Below, piece by piece: positions 16,719 through 25,453 of a DNA stretch of 43,787 nt; position 1 is the first letter of the stretch; the number at the start of each line of letters is the position of its first letter. The DNA lies in assembly GCF_028292705.1 (NCBI RefSeq), contig NZ_JAQGLV010000218.1, positions 1 to 43,787 of the forward strand, in the 5' to 3' direction. Both the position numbers and the translations under genes were made by a program. Source of the DNA: Collimonas fungivorans. GTDB lineage: Bacteria; Pseudomonadota; Gammaproteobacteria; Burkholderiales; Burkholderiaceae_D. A model generated the notes under the pieces. That model saw only the letters and a list, made by a program, of their open reading frames with translations. It had not been told where the DNA came from and searched no databases.

Positions 16719-18008
16719 CTAGAATGCGTAACGCGTGTTGAGCGTCACGCCGTTGCTGACATAACCGCCCGGCCCGCTTTTCACGGTCTGAGTGCTGCGG
16801 ATGCCGGAGAGCTGGACACGCCAGCGCTGCGTCGGGTTGTACACCACGCTCAGCGCGGTATCGCGCAATACGTCGTTCTGGTTGATATTGCCCAGGGTGC
16901 CGGTCCCGGCCGATGGGCCGAAATCCCGTTTCTGGTATTTGACCTGGGCCACCAGCCGTACTTTTTCCGAGTACTGCCAGGCCGAGGCGAGGCTGGCGCC
17001 ACGGTTCAGGGAATAGACAGTGGACAGATCATCCACTGCGCCGATCTCGCGCCAGCCGGACACGGTGACGCCTATTTTCCCGGTCGGCGACCAGTCCGCG
17101 GAGAGACGGGAATTGACGCCGCTGAAATTCCTGACCGAGGCCGCATCCTGGTTCCTGCTGACCCAGCCGCCCAGGAAGTGCAGCTGCGTCTTGCCAGTGA
17201 GCAGCCAGTCGATCTTGGCTTTGACTTCATCCTGGTTATAGCCGTTGAACACCTGCAAGCCGTTGTTCAGTTCGGGATTCGGGAAATCGGCATGCGTATG
17301 GCGCAGCTGCAGGCCGATGGTGCTGCCGCTGGCGGCGAGATAATCCAGTCCCAGTTCGGTCTGGTTGCGCGTGTTGTCGAGCGGTTGCTGCGACTCCAGG
17401 TCGTACTTCAGTTTTGTGTAAGTCAGCCCGCCGCGCACGCGCCAGCTCGGATGGAACAGCCAGGAACCGTCAGCGTAGGCGCTTTCCTCTGTCCGTATAT
17501 TGCGTTCCAGCAGATGGAAGTCGATGAAAGGCGTCAGTCCCTGCGAATAACTGGCGCCGATATTTCCTTCGAAATGATCACTCGCATGCCAGTTCCAGTT
17601 CGCGGCCAGGTTCTTGTCGTAATGATCAAGTTCGCCGAAGCGGTCGTAGTCGACTTTGGTCACATTCATGTTCGCTGTCAGGTGCTGCCGGCTGAGCGTC
17701 TTGTCGACGGCCAGGCCGAACAAGTAGCGTTGCGTGGTATCGGACAGGTCGCTGCCTATTCCCAGCGCTTGCGCTGCCGCGGAATTCTGCAGCCTCAGCA
17801 GGTTGCTGTCGTAGCCGACGCTGTAGCCGGCATAGGGAGTAATCGCGTCCGCCGGCGGCTGCACGATGTCGGCGGGCGGCATGATGTCGGTCGGCACCAG
17901 GTCGCTGGCGCCGGCTTGTGTGGCGACACAAGAACATATCGGCAGCAGGATAACGATCTTCCATGGCGTTCGGTAAAACTGGGCGCTGGGTTTTGAACGT
18001 CTATTCAT
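16719..18008 (-). CDS. epsL: EpsL-like outer-membrane beta-barrel protein of exopolysaccharide operon
   Basis: A 429-residue secreted protein. After a signal region (WKIVILLPICSCVATQAGASD) and a Pro-rich linker (PTDIMPPADIVQPPAD) it has many alternating amphipathic strands with aromatic girdle residues, and ends in VTLNTRYAF; a terminal Phe is the usual BAM recognition mark of barrels. This is the EpsL (exopolysaccharide biosynthesis operon protein) pattern, and it may be the outer-membrane exit for the polymer. The open frame extends 88 codons upstream, but the ATG at 18006-18008 has GAGAGGTG upstream and begins the signal peptide. It is first in the operon, next to the long AT-rich control region. 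Confidence 0.83.
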   Translation of the reverse strand: MNRRSKPSAQFYRTPWKIVILLPICSCVATQAGASDLVPTDIMPPADIVQPPADAITPYAGYSVGYDSNLLRLQNSAAAQALGIGSDLSDTTQRYLFGLAVDKTLSRQHLTANMNVTKVDYDRFGELDHYDKNLAANWNWHASDHFEGNIGASYSQGLTPFIDFHLLERNIRTEESAYADGSWLFHPSWRVRGGLTYTKLKYDLESQQPLDNTRNQTELGLDYLAASGSTIGLQLRHTHADFPNPELNNGLQVFNGYNQDEVKAKIDWLLTGKTQLHFLGGWVSRNQDAASVRNFSGVNSRLSADWSPTGKIGVTVSGWREIGAVDDLSTVYSLNRGASLASAWQYSEKVRLVAQVKYQKRDFGPSAGTGTLGNINQNDVLRDTALSVVYNPTQRWRVQLSGIRSTQTVKSGPGGYVSNGVTLNTRYAF

Positions 18009-19094
18009 TACACACCTCTCTAACGCAGCAACTGCGTCAACAATGCATCGATCCAAACCGGATATTTGTATTTTTTTTGCCGGGGAAATGACACAGCGGA
18101 AATTCCCGCTTATGGATCGATTCGCCTTTTGGAGAACCAGCCAGCGATCAAATATTGAATCTTTCGAAAAAACCGGGTCTTGCGCCCTCATCGCGGACGG
18201 ATTCCCGTCCCGGCGATCAGTTAAAAAAAAGCTAAAACTGCGCAGCAGGCAACAATGCCTGCCTGTATTCAAGCTGTCACAGACAGCTGCGGCATCGAAT
18301 GAAATATGAGCGGGTGGAAAGAAAAACAGGAAACGCCAGGCGTCGGCGCAATGCCCGGCATGCGGACACCGGTTTGCAAGGAGCGGGTTTTATCCTGTGC
18401 ATCTGTGGCAAAGGACGCTCCAAAGTGATCAGGATTCTCACAGAGAGATTGAGCGGTTTTCAGCATGATATTCCCCTTAACAAGATGCTCATCGAGCCCA
18501 CTGCGGCCCATACTGCAATCTGAATAAAGTTGAAACTGTTGGTCGGTTTCTGACAATCTGAGAACGCCAGAATTCGGTCGGCATTTCTGGAAAAATCGCA
18601 CTGCGAACGCATGTTGCAGGACAACATAATGACACCGACATGAGAAACTTAGTTCGAAATTGAAACGATTTGTTACATGTTTCCACTCGTCAGTTCTCAC
18701 GTTGACAACTACTTCGTTGACTGTTTGAAAATACAGATAAACACTAAATTTCCAATTCAACAAATTTCTTTACACATCCCTTGCAAGCCAATAAACATAA
18801 GGCTTTCACAAGACAAGACATTAATCTCCGCAAATTTATCAGCGCTCTGATTGGAGTGCCTTGGAAAAATTTCCAGACGCCTATCCGCATGCCTTGAGGA
18901 TTTTTGACAGTCATCCATCGACGCTAGTTTCATTCAAAATCATTTCATTGTGCGTGGCAGCAAATTTATCGTAAAAATCCTCTTTACATAAATGGTTTCT
19001 GCGGATTAAATCAGATCACTTCGAGAAATTTTATAAATCGTATGTCCATTAAAACGAATTTCTTTTTCCGAAAAATCGCGAAAGGAAAATTAAA
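18009..19094. other. Long AT-rich gene-free region between epsL and the PAP2 gene
   Basis: About 1.09 kb between divergent genes, clearly richer in A and T than the coding flanks. The open frames in it (for example minus 18269-18763) have no family-like sequence and poor start sites, so I do not call a gene. It should hold the promoters of the 17-gene Eps operon and of the PAP2 gene. A perfect 11-bp direct repeat, GCAAATTTATC, occurs at 18830-18840 and 18960-18970, 130 bp apart. A TTGACA lies at 18905-18910 without a convincing -10 box. An untranslated leader or small RNA is possible but not visible as a clear hairpin/terminator. Confidence 0.6.
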
Positions 19095-19808
19095 ATGTGG
19101 AACAACTACATGGATCTCGCGGTAATGCATTGGCTATCCCAATTCACCGCAATGTCGGCTCCCTTCAACCAGATCGTTCACTACATTTCCGGATCGAACC
19201 TGTTCAAGGGCCTGCCCATCATCGGCATACTCTGGTATTTCTGGTTCAGGGATGCCGATCCCAAATCAGACAGCAGGCGCATCATCGTCGCCACCTTGAT
19301 CGGCTGCGTGGTTGCAGTACTGATCGCCAGGACCGCCAACAATCTCGGCCCATACCAGCCGCGTCCTTTCGCCAACACGGCGCTTGCCTACCATGAGCAC
19401 ATCGGCTTGTCGGTGCCTGAGAGCCAGGCCTTGTATATATGGAGCTCTTTTCCCAGCGACCACGCTGCCTTGTTCTTCAGCCTGGCCACGGGAATTTTCC
19501 TGATTTCAAGATCCGCCGGTTCCCTGCTCTATCTGTATGTGCTGGTCTTCATCGCATTGCCCAGGGTGTACCTTGGCTTGCACTATCCCACCGACATTGC
19601 GGCAGGAGCAATCCTGGGAATAGCCTGTGTCGTTCTGTCGACGCGCAGCGGCGTGAGCAAGCTGTACGACGCGCGCAGCGCAGCGCTGCTGGAGCGATAT
19701 CCCGCGGCCTATCAGACAGCGCTGTTCATCGTCAGCACTGAAATAGGCATGATGTTCGGGGATGTGCGACTGCTTCTGGAAGGGATAGTGAAATACTTTC
19801 CCAAGTAG
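19095..19808 (+). CDS. PAP2-family membrane phosphatase
   Basis: A 237-residue membrane protein with about five hydrophobic segments and the PAP2 phosphatase motifs: PRPFA at residues 89-93 (motif 1, although the leading Lys is not evident), SFPSDHA at 118-124 (motif 2, catalytic His123) and RVYLGLHYPTD at 157-167 (motif 3, His163 and Asp167). Members dephosphorylate lipid phosphates, including undecaprenyl diphosphate (PgpB/BcrC type). The start ATG has GAAAGGAAAA upstream. It lies between the Eps operon and the terpenoid cluster. It may recycle undecaprenyl diphosphate set free by polymer synthesis, or act on prenyl diphosphates of the terpenoid cluster. The sequence alone does not decide. 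Confidence 0.88.
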   Translation: MWNNYMDLAVMHWLSQFTAMSAPFNQIVHYISGSNLFKGLPIIGILWYFWFRDADPKSDSRRIIVATLIGCVVAVLIARTANNLGPYQPRPFANTALAYHEHIGLSVPESQALYIWSSFPSDHAALFFSLATGIFLISRSAGSLLYLYVLVFIALPRVYLGLHYPTDIAAGAILGIACVVLSTRSGVSKLYDARSAALLERYPAAYQTALFIVSTEIGMMFGDVRLLLEGIVKYFPK

Positions 19809-19815
19809 GACTGCA

Positions 19816-19837
19816 GATGCCGCCGGCGGCCGGCATC
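19816..19837. terminator. GC-rich hairpin between convergent PAP2 and dxr genes
   Basis: GATGCCG (19816-19822) pairs with CGGCATC (19831-19837) around an 8-nt GC-rich loop, just after the PAP2 stop and before the dxr stop on the other strand. No T-run follows on either strand, so intrinsic termination would be weak; it is offered only as the best candidate between two convergent genes. Confidence 0.3.
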
Positions 19838-19879
19838 CACACATGGATCATACGGCAGCCCGTTGCTGCGGCCGTCTAT

Positions 19880-21061
19880 TCAGCCAGACAGGTGCTTGAC
19901 CGTCGCCTGCGCTATTTCCCGCGCACGCCGGTCCATTTCCAATACACCCTCGATGCTGCTTGCGTCGGCGGCCGGCATGCCCTGCAGCGTCGCGCCTATC
20001 ACCCGTTCGATTTCGGTAAACCGGATGCGCCCTGCCAGGAATGCCGCCACCGCCACCTCGTTGGCGGCATTCAGCATGGCGCTGGCGCCGCCGCCGTTGC
20101 GGATCACATCGAACGCCAGGCGCAGGCAGGGAAAGCGCGCCATGTCTGGCATCTCAAAAGTCAGTGTAGCGATTGTCGCCAGGTCCAGCGGCGCCACGCC
20201 GGAGACAATGCGTTCGGGATAAGCCAGGGCATGCGCGATCGGCGTGCGCATGTCGGGATTTCCCAGCTGCGCCAGCACCGACTGGTCGCTGTAGACGACC
20301 ATTGAATGGATGATGCTTTGCGGATGGATCAGGACGTCGATGCGCTGCGCAGGCATATCGAACAGCCAGTGGGCCTCGATCACTTCCAGGCCCTTGTTGA
20401 TCATGGTCGCCGAATCCACGGAGATCTTTCTCCCCATGACCCAGTTGGGATGGGCGCAAGCCTGGTCCGGCGTGACATCCGCAAGCGTCGCCAGCGGCCG
20501 CGTGCGGAACGGACCGCCCGAGGCCGTCAGGATCAGCCGTTCGACGCCAAGACCGCTGCCGGAGGAATGCGGCAGGCACTGGAAGATCGCATTGTGCTCA
20601 CTGTCGACCGGCAGCAGCACGGCGCCCGATTCGCGCACCGCACGCATGAACAAGGCGCCGGACATGACCAGGGCTTCCTTGTTCGCCAATAATATCTTCT
20701 TGCCGGCTCGGGCCGCGCTCAATGTCGGTAGCAAGCCGGCAGCGCCAACAATCGCCGCCACCACCGTATCGCAGCCACCGGAACCCGCGGCTTGGCATAG
20801 CGCGTCGGCGCCGTGCGCCACTTCGGTACGCAGTTGCGCCGCACGCAGCCGCGCCTGCAGCTGCATGGCATCCTCGGCTCCGCCCACAATCGCCAGGGCT
20901 GGATGAAACGCCTGGCATTGCTGGAACAGCTTATCGATGTTGCGGTTGGCAGTCAGTGCGTGCACCGAAAAACGCTGCGGATGGCGCGCCACCACATCCA
21001 GCGTGCTAGCGCCTATCGACCCGGTCGATCCGAGAATAAGCAGGCGTTGCAACGTAGACAT
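19880..21061 (-). CDS. dxr: 1-deoxy-D-xylulose-5-phosphate reductoisomerase
   Basis: A 393-residue DXR (family usually about 390-400). It converts 1-deoxy-D-xylulose-5-phosphate to 2-C-methyl-D-erythritol-4-phosphate with NADPH, the second step of the MEP pathway. Visible marks are the NADPH-binding loop [15 protein letters not shown] near the N-terminus, NKEALVMSG, the metal and substrate sites DSEHNAIFQ and ASGGPFR, the [16 protein letters not shown] block and [13 protein letters not shown]. The start ATG has GGAGG upstream. It is the last gene of the ispH-ispG-fpr-dxr arm. In this bacterial group the housekeeping dxr normally lies with cdsA and rseP, so this is probably a second, pathway-dedicated copy; that needs the rest of the genome. 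Confidence 0.96.
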   Translation of the reverse strand: MSTLQRLLILGSTGSIGASTLDVVARHPQRFSVHALTANRNIDKLFQQCQAFHPALAIVGGAEDAMQLQARLRAAQLRTEVAHGADALCQAAGSGGCDTVVAAIVGAAGLLPTLSAARAGKKILLANKEALVMSGALFMRAVRESGAVLLPVDSEHNAIFQCLPHSSGSGLGVERLILTASGGPFRTRPLATLADVTPDQACAHPNWVMGRKISVDSATMINKGLEVIEAHWLFDMPAQRIDVLIHPQSIIHSMVVYSDQSVLAQLGNPDMRTPIAHALAYPERIVSGVAPLDLATIATLTFEMPDMARFPCLRLAFDVIRNGGGASAMLNAANEVAVAAFLAGRIRFTEIERVIGATLQGMPAADASSIEGVLEMDRRAREIAQATVKHLSG

Positions 21062-21087
21062 GCTGCCTCCGCGTAGTTGTCACGGCA

Positions 21088-21867
21088 TCAGTCGACGAAC
21101 GCACGCTCGACCACAAAATGCCCGGCTTCCCTCAATGTCCCCTCATTGAACCCGCGCTGCACCAGCATGGCGCGCAGATCCGTCAGCATCGCCATGCTGC
21201 CGCAGATCATCACGCGGTCGCAGGCCGGATCGAGTTCGGGCAAGCCGCTGTCGGCAAACAGTTTGCGGTTTTCTATCAGCTCGATGATCCTGCCCTGCAC
21301 CGGAAACGGTTCACGGGTGACGGTCGGATAATAAATCAGCTTCTGGCGCACCGTGTCGCCCAGGAATTCATTGCCAGGCAAATCCTGGGTCAGGAAACGG
21401 GTATAGACCAGGTCCGCTTTTTTCCTGGCGCAGTGGACAAGCACCACCTTGTCGAACAGTTCATATGCATCGGGATCCTTGACGATGCTCAGGAACGGCG
21501 CCAGCCCGGTCCCCGTGCCGAACAGGTACAAGCGCTTGCCCGGCAGCAGGTTGCGCAGCAGCAGGCTGCCGGTGGGCTTGCTGCCGACCAGCAGCGTATC
21601 GCCGGTCCGCACCTTTTGCAGGCGCGACGTCAACGCGCCGTCCTGCACCTTGATGCTCAGGAACTCGAGTTTCTCTTCATAGTTGGCGCTGGCAAAACTG
21701 TAAGCACGCATCAGCGGCACGCCGTCCGGATTCGGCAAGCCGATCATGGTGAACTGGCCGTTTTCGAAACGCAGCGACAACGGCCGCGTGGTCTCGAATG
21801 AAAACAGGCGTTCGGTCCAATGATGCACATTGATGATTTTTTCTTGAGAGAAGGCGCTCGATTTCAT
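21088..21867 (-). CDS. fpr: Ferredoxin/flavodoxin-NADP+ reductase
   Basis: A 259-residue FAD-containing reductase of the bacterial FPR type. The FAD-binding RxYS motif appears as LMRAYSFAS near residue 53, the NADP-binding loop is YLFGTGTGLAPFLSIV near residues 113-128, MICGSMAML lies in the C-terminal third, and the end VVERAFVD matches the bacterial subclass in which the C-terminus covers the flavin. It moves electrons from NADPH to ferredoxin or flavodoxin. It lies 2 bp after ispG and before dxr. IspG and IspH need reduced flavodoxin or ferredoxin, and the Rieske oxygenases need reduced ferredoxin, so it may serve one or both. No ferredoxin gene is in the window. Confidence 0.92.
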   Translation of the reverse strand: MKSSAFSQEKIINVHHWTERLFSFETTRPLSLRFENGQFTMIGLPNPDGVPLMRAYSFASANYEEKLEFLSIKVQDGALTSRLQKVRTGDTLLVGSKPTGSLLLRNLLPGKRLYLFGTGTGLAPFLSIVKDPDAYELFDKVVLVHCARKKADLVYTRFLTQDLPGNEFLGDTVRQKLIYYPTVTREPFPVQGRIIELIENRKLFADSGLPELDPACDRVMICGSMAMLTDLRAMLVQRGFNEGTLREAGHFVVERAFVD

Positions 21868-21869
21868 CT

Positions 21870-23201
21870 TTACATTCCGTTGATTTCGGCCAGCCGCACC
21901 AATGGCGGAAGCGAACCCTGCGGTTTCGCGTCCGCCGCGCCATGTTTCATCGCCTGCGCCAGCCGCTGCGCCGCCAGCTGGTCGCCGCCATATTTTGCCG
22001 CCACATAATCGTTCACCAGCTGCTTGAAATCGTCGGCGATGGTATCGCCTTTCAGCGTCAGCGCCCTTGCGCCGTCAATGAATACCGGCGCCGACGGATG
22101 CTCGCCGGAGCCTGGCAGCGAGATGCCGATGTCGGCCAGCTTGCTTTCGCCCGGCCCGTTGACCACGCAACCCATGACCGCCACATGCATCTGCTCGGCG
22201 CCGGGAAAGGTGTTTTTCCAGAGCGGCGCCTGGGCCCGCAGGTAAGCCTCGATCTGGCTCGCCAGTTCCTGGAAAAAAGTGCTCGTGGTCCGCCCGCAGC
22301 CGGGGCAAGCCACTACCGTCGGCGTGAATGTGCGCAAGCCCATGGATTGCAATATCTGCTGCGCCACCACGACTTCCCTGCTGCGGTCGCCATTCGGCTC
22401 CGGCGTCAGCGAAATCCGGATCGTGTCGCCTATGCCCTGCTGCAGCAGCACACCCAGCGCCACCGACGAAGCCACGATACCCTTCGAACCCATGCCGGCC
22501 TCGGTCAACCCCAGGTGCAAGGGGTAGTCGCAGCGCCGGCCCAGTTCGCGGTACACCGCAAGCAGGTCCGGCACATTGCTGACCTTGGCCGACAGCACTA
22601 TCCGGTTGGCCGGCATGCCGACCATCACCGCCCGCGCCGCATTCTCCAACGCCGAAACAACCAGGGCTTCCCGCATCACCGCCGCGGCGTCGCGTGGCTG
22701 CGGCAGCCGGGCGTTGTCATTCATCATGCGCGCCATCAGCGCCGGATCCAGGCTGCCCCAGTTGACGCCGATGCGCACCGGCTTGTCGTAGCGGCAAGCC
22801 GTCTCTATCATGCTGCAAAACTGTTCGTCACGTTTGCTGCCCTTGCCGACATTGCCCGGATTGATGCGGTATTTGGCCAAGGCCTGGGCGCAATCCGGAT
22901 AGGCCGATAGCAGGCGATGGCCGTTGAAATGAAAATCGCCGACCAGCGGCACCGCCACATCCTGACGGTCGAGCTGTTCGCGGATGCGCGCCACCTGGGC
23001 CGCGGCCTCGTCGTTATTCACCGTGATGCGCACCAGCTCGGCGCCGGCGCGCGCCAGCTCGGCTATCTGGCGCACGGTGGCGGCGGCATCGGCGGTATCG
23101 GTGTTGGTCATCGCCTGCACCGCAACCGGCGCATCGCCGCCGATGCGCACATGGCCGACATGCACTTGCCTGCTAGCGCGGCGCGGCGCGATTTCGTTCA
23201 T
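21870..23201 (-). CDS. ispG: 4-hydroxy-3-methylbut-2-en-1-yl diphosphate synthase
   Basis: A 443-residue IspG/GcpE, the longer form seen in Betaproteobacteria. It reduces MEcPP to HMBPP using a [4Fe-4S] cluster and reduced flavodoxin/ferredoxin. Visible marks are [19 protein letters not shown] at the start of the TIM barrel, [19 protein letters not shown], and the cluster ligands CPGCGRTT (two Cys) and GCVVNGPGE (third Cys). A longer frame starts eight codons earlier, but the ATG at 23199-23201 has GGGAG upstream and a normal N-terminus ([16 protein letters not shown]). It overlaps the end of ispH by 29 bp, which suggests translational coupling of the last two MEP steps. Confidence 0.96.
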   Translation of the reverse strand: MNEIAPRRASRQVHVGHVRIGGDAPVAVQAMTNTDTADAAATVRQIAELARAGAELVRITVNNDEAAAQVARIREQLDRQDVAVPLVGDFHFNGHRLLSAYPDCAQALAKYRINPGNVGKGSKRDEQFCSMIETACRYDKPVRIGVNWGSLDPALMARMMNDNARLPQPRDAAAVMREALVVSALENAARAVMVGMPANRIVLSAKVSNVPDLLAVYRELGRRCDYPLHLGLTEAGMGSKGIVASSVALGVLLQQGIGDTIRISLTPEPNGDRSREVVVAQQILQSMGLRTFTPTVVACPGCGRTTSTFFQELASQIEAYLRAQAPLWKNTFPGAEQMHVAVMGCVVNGPGESKLADIGISLPGSGEHPSAPVFIDGARALTLKGDTIADDFKQLVNDYVAAKYGGDQLAAQRLAQAMKHGAADAKPQGSLPPLVRLAEINGM

Positions 23202-24144
23202 CTGTGCTCCCTGAATTTTCCACATCCATCAACCCGGGCGGCAGCCGGAACATCACCTTCTCTTCCAATCCCGGCAGCACCGACAACTCGACCACGGCCA
23301 GCTTGCGCAGCGCCGCCACCACATCCTGCACCATGCTTTCCGGCGTCGATGCGCCGGCGGTGACGCCGACAGCGGCGGCATTGCGCACCCAGTCCGCCTG
23401 CAGCTCGCCGCCGTTCGCGATCAGGTAGCCAGGAATCCCGTTGTCCTTGGCGATTTCGCACAGGCGCCTGGCGTTCGAACTGTTTTCCGAACCGACCACC
23501 AATAGCACGTCGACCTGCTTGCTCAGTTCCCGCGCAGCGTTCTGGCGGTTCTGGGTGGCATAACAGATGTCGCCGGCATTCGGTCCGAGCAGGTCGTGGA
23601 AACGGCGCTTCAAGGCGTCGATGATGGCGCGCGTATCGTCGACGCTCAAGGTGGTCTGCGTGACGTAAGCCAGCGGCGTATCGGCCGGAAAATCGAGCTT
23701 GCCGACCTCGGCGACACTCTCCACCAGCAGCACTTCTCCCGGGATCTGGTCCATGGTGCCGACCACCTCCGGATGGCCGGCATGGCCGATCAGGATCAGC
23801 CTGCGCCCGGCTGCGGCATACTGCTTGCCCTGCTTGTGCACCTTACTCACCAGAGGACAGGTCGCATCGAACACTTCCAGCCGCCGCTCGCGAGCTTGCG
23901 CTTCAACCGTCTTGCCGACGCCATGGGCGCTGAAGATGGTGACGGCGCCCGGCGGCACATCCGATAGCTCTTCTACAAACCTGGCGCCCTGTTTTTTCAG
24001 GCTGTCGACGACGTGCTTGTTGTGCACAATCTCGTGCCGCACGTACACCGGCGAACCGTGCTTGTGCAGCGCGCGTTCGACAATGTCGATCGCACGGACG
24101 ACACCGGCGCAAAACCCTCGGGGTTGGGCAAGGATGACTCGCAT
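23173..24144 (-). CDS. ispH: 4-hydroxy-3-methylbut-2-enyl diphosphate reductase
   Basis: A 323-residue IspH/LytB, which converts HMBPP into IPP and DMAPP. The three cluster Cys are visible in [14 protein letters not shown] (Cys12), [14 protein letters not shown] and [12 protein letters not shown]. Substrate-site marks are [32 protein letters not shown] with the catalytic-type Glu region, [20 protein letters not shown] and TAGASTPE. The ATG at 24142-24144 ([12 protein letters not shown]) has AAGGAG upstream; an upstream frame start adding 17 residues is rejected. It is the first gene of the minus arm of the cluster, with a 272-bp divergent control region before the prenyltransferase gene. Confidence 0.97.
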   Translation of the reverse strand: MRVILAQPRGFCAGVVRAIDIVERALHKHGSPVYVRHEIVHNKHVVDSLKKQGARFVEELSDVPPGAVTIFSAHGVGKTVEAQARERRLEVFDATCPLVSKVHKQGKQYAAAGRRLILIGHAGHPEVVGTMDQIPGEVLLVESVAEVGKLDFPADTPLAYVTQTTLSVDDTRAIIDALKRRFHDLLGPNAGDICYATQNRQNAARELSKQVDVLLVVGSENSSNARRLCEIAKDNGIPGYLIANGGELQADWVRNAAAVGVTAGASTPESMVQDVVAALRKLAVVELSVLPGLEEKVMFRLPPGLMDVENSGSTDERNRAAPR

Positions 24145-24223
24145 GTACGTGAACTCCTTCGCTGGCCAGGTCCTGAAAAACAAAATCCTGCTCAAGCAAG
24201 CTTAGCCAGAGTTCAGCGGGATT

Positions 24224-24247
24224 CAACCTATCACTAATGACAGGTTG
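24224..24247. promoter_or_regulatory. Near-perfect inverted repeat in the divergent ispH/prenyltransferase control region
   Basis: CAACCTATCA (24224-24233) and TGACAGGTTG (24238-24247) are inverted copies with 9 of 10 positions pairing and a 4-nt centre. The size is that of a dimeric repressor or activator site. On the minus strand it overlaps a possible weak -35 (TTGAAT, 24221-24226) for ispH. Its last three bases are shared with the next palindrome. Confidence 0.5.
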
Positions 24248-24258
24248 CCGTACGGCAA
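24245..24258. promoter_or_regulatory. Perfect 14-bp palindrome in the divergent control region
   Basis: TTGCCGTACGGCAA reads the same on both strands. It lies roughly midway between the ispH start and the first start-like codons of the plus arm, and abuts the inverted repeat at 24224-24247. A perfect 14-bp palindrome in a 272-bp intergenic region is a good operator candidate. The bound regulator is unknown; the TTGC/GCAA ends loosely recall the elements near the MarR-GNAT gene. Confidence 0.5.
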
Positions 24259-24416
24259 TTGTTTACCTAACCTCAATCCCACTAGCTCTCGCCTTCAATT
24301 TTTTCCGGTGCTGCTTCTTCGACATGGAAGCAACGGCAATCCCGGCAGAGGCGGCGACGATTGCTTCGTCACGCGGAAACCCAAACACAGCAAGCACTCT
24401 GGTCCGGGAGGATCAC

Positions 24417-25385
24417 ATGGGACAAACATTCTCTGCAGCGATTCCGGTTTCGTTCGAGCCAGCTATCAAAACGACGCTGGCGATTGAAGACACCGATTTC
24501 AGCAACTGGATGACATCGATACGGATACGCACCGAGGACGCGCTTGATTTCAACCTGGCCGCGCCCGGCGTCGTTCCCGACCGCTTGCACCAGGCGATGC
24601 GCTACGCGGCGCTGGGCGGCGGCAAACGCATCAGGCCGCTGCTGTGCCATGCCGCCGGCGCCGTGGTCGGCGCGGCGCCGGAAGCGCTGGACGCCGCCGC
24701 CGTTGCGCTCGAAATGATCCACGTGTATTCGCTGGTGCACGACGACATGCCGGCGATGGACAACGACGTGCTCCGGCGCGGCAAGCCGACAGTCCATGTC
24801 CGTTATGACGAAGCCACCGCCATGCTGGTGGGCGACGCCTTGCAGTCGCAGGCTTTCGCTACGTTGAGCGATGCTCCCTTGCCAGCGCAGCAACGCATCG
24901 CACTGGTGCGCGAACTGGCGCAGGCGGCCGGATCGCTGGGCATGGCAGGCGGCCAGGAAATCGACCTGATGAGCGTGGGAGCCAGGCTGAGCCGCGCCGA
25001 ACTGGAGCAGATGCATCGCATGAAGACCGGCGCCATGTTCCTGGCTGCGGTGCGCATGGGAGCGCTGTGCAGCGTCAGCCCGGGCCACGACGGCGACCGC
25101 CTGCTGCACAAGGCGCTGGACGGTTACGCGCGGGCCGTCGGACTCGCTTTCCAGGTGGTCGACGACATCCTCGACGTCACCTCGGACGCCGCCACGCTGG
25201 GCAAGACTACGGGCAAGGACCAACAGGCTGGCAAGCCGACCTACGTGTCGCTGCTGGGCCTGCCCGCCGCGCGCGCGCTGGCGCAGCAGCTGCACGACAA
25301 CGGCCGCGCTGCGCTGGAGCCGCTCGGCAGCCGCGCCGGACTTCTCAACAAATTGGCAGACCTGGTGATCGAGCGCGTTTATTGA
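24417..25385 (+). CDS. ispA: Short-chain polyprenyl diphosphate synthase, farnesyl diphosphate synthase type
   Basis: A 322-residue trans-isoprenyl diphosphate synthase of the IspA type. The first Asp-rich motif is DDMPAMD (residues 109-115), with the two-residue insert typical of bacterial FPP/GGPP synthases; [10 protein letters not shown] precedes it; the second motif is DDILD (249-253); GGGKRIRP (68-74) and KTGAMF bind the diphosphates. It condenses IPP with DMAPP and GPP, probably to FPP. The frame is open from 24237, but the ATG at 24417 has GGGAGGA four bases upstream and is chosen. The N-terminus is about 20 residues longer than E. coli IspA. As first gene of the plus arm it feeds the methyltransferase and terpene synthases. 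Product length is inferred. Confidence 0.92.
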   Translation: MGQTFSAAIPVSFEPAIKTTLAIEDTDFSNWMTSIRIRTEDALDFNLAAPGVVPDRLHQAMRYAALGGGKRIRPLLCHAAGAVVGAAPEALDAAAVALEMIHVYSLVHDDMPAMDNDVLRRGKPTVHVRYDEATAMLVGDALQSQAFATLSDAPLPAQQRIALVRELAQAAGSLGMAGGQEIDLMSVGARLSRAELEQMHRMKTGAMFLAAVRMGALCSVSPGHDGDRLLHKALDGYARAVGLAFQVVDDILDVTSDAATLGKTTGKDQQAGKPTYVSLLGLPAARALAQQLHDNGRAALEPLGSRAGLLNKLADLVIERVY

Positions 25386-25453
25386 CCCGTGCCGGACAGG
25401 GCGCAAGACGCGACTTGCCTCGGCAGCCGGCAAACATCCAAAAGGAAACAGCA

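Noticed and set aside
14831-16741. Open frame of 636 codons on the plus strand
   Set aside because: It is antisense to the initiating sugar transferase and the unknown Eps protein. Its product is rich in His, Arg and Gln with no family motif, the usual look of a GC-rich shadow frame.
18009-18272. 88-residue N-terminal extension of the EpsL-like protein
   Set aside because: The ATG at 18006-18008 follows GAGAGGTG and leads directly into a signal peptide; an extension would bury that signal inside the protein.
18269-18763. Possible 164-residue gene on the minus strand in the AT-rich region
   Set aside because: No recognisable motif, no good ribosome-binding site, and composition that matches the non-coding surroundings.
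24237-24416. Longer N-terminus for the prenyltransferase starting at 24237
   Set aside because: It would place the palindrome at 24245-24258 in coding sequence and add 60 residues absent from the family; the ATG at 24417 has a strong ribosome-binding site.
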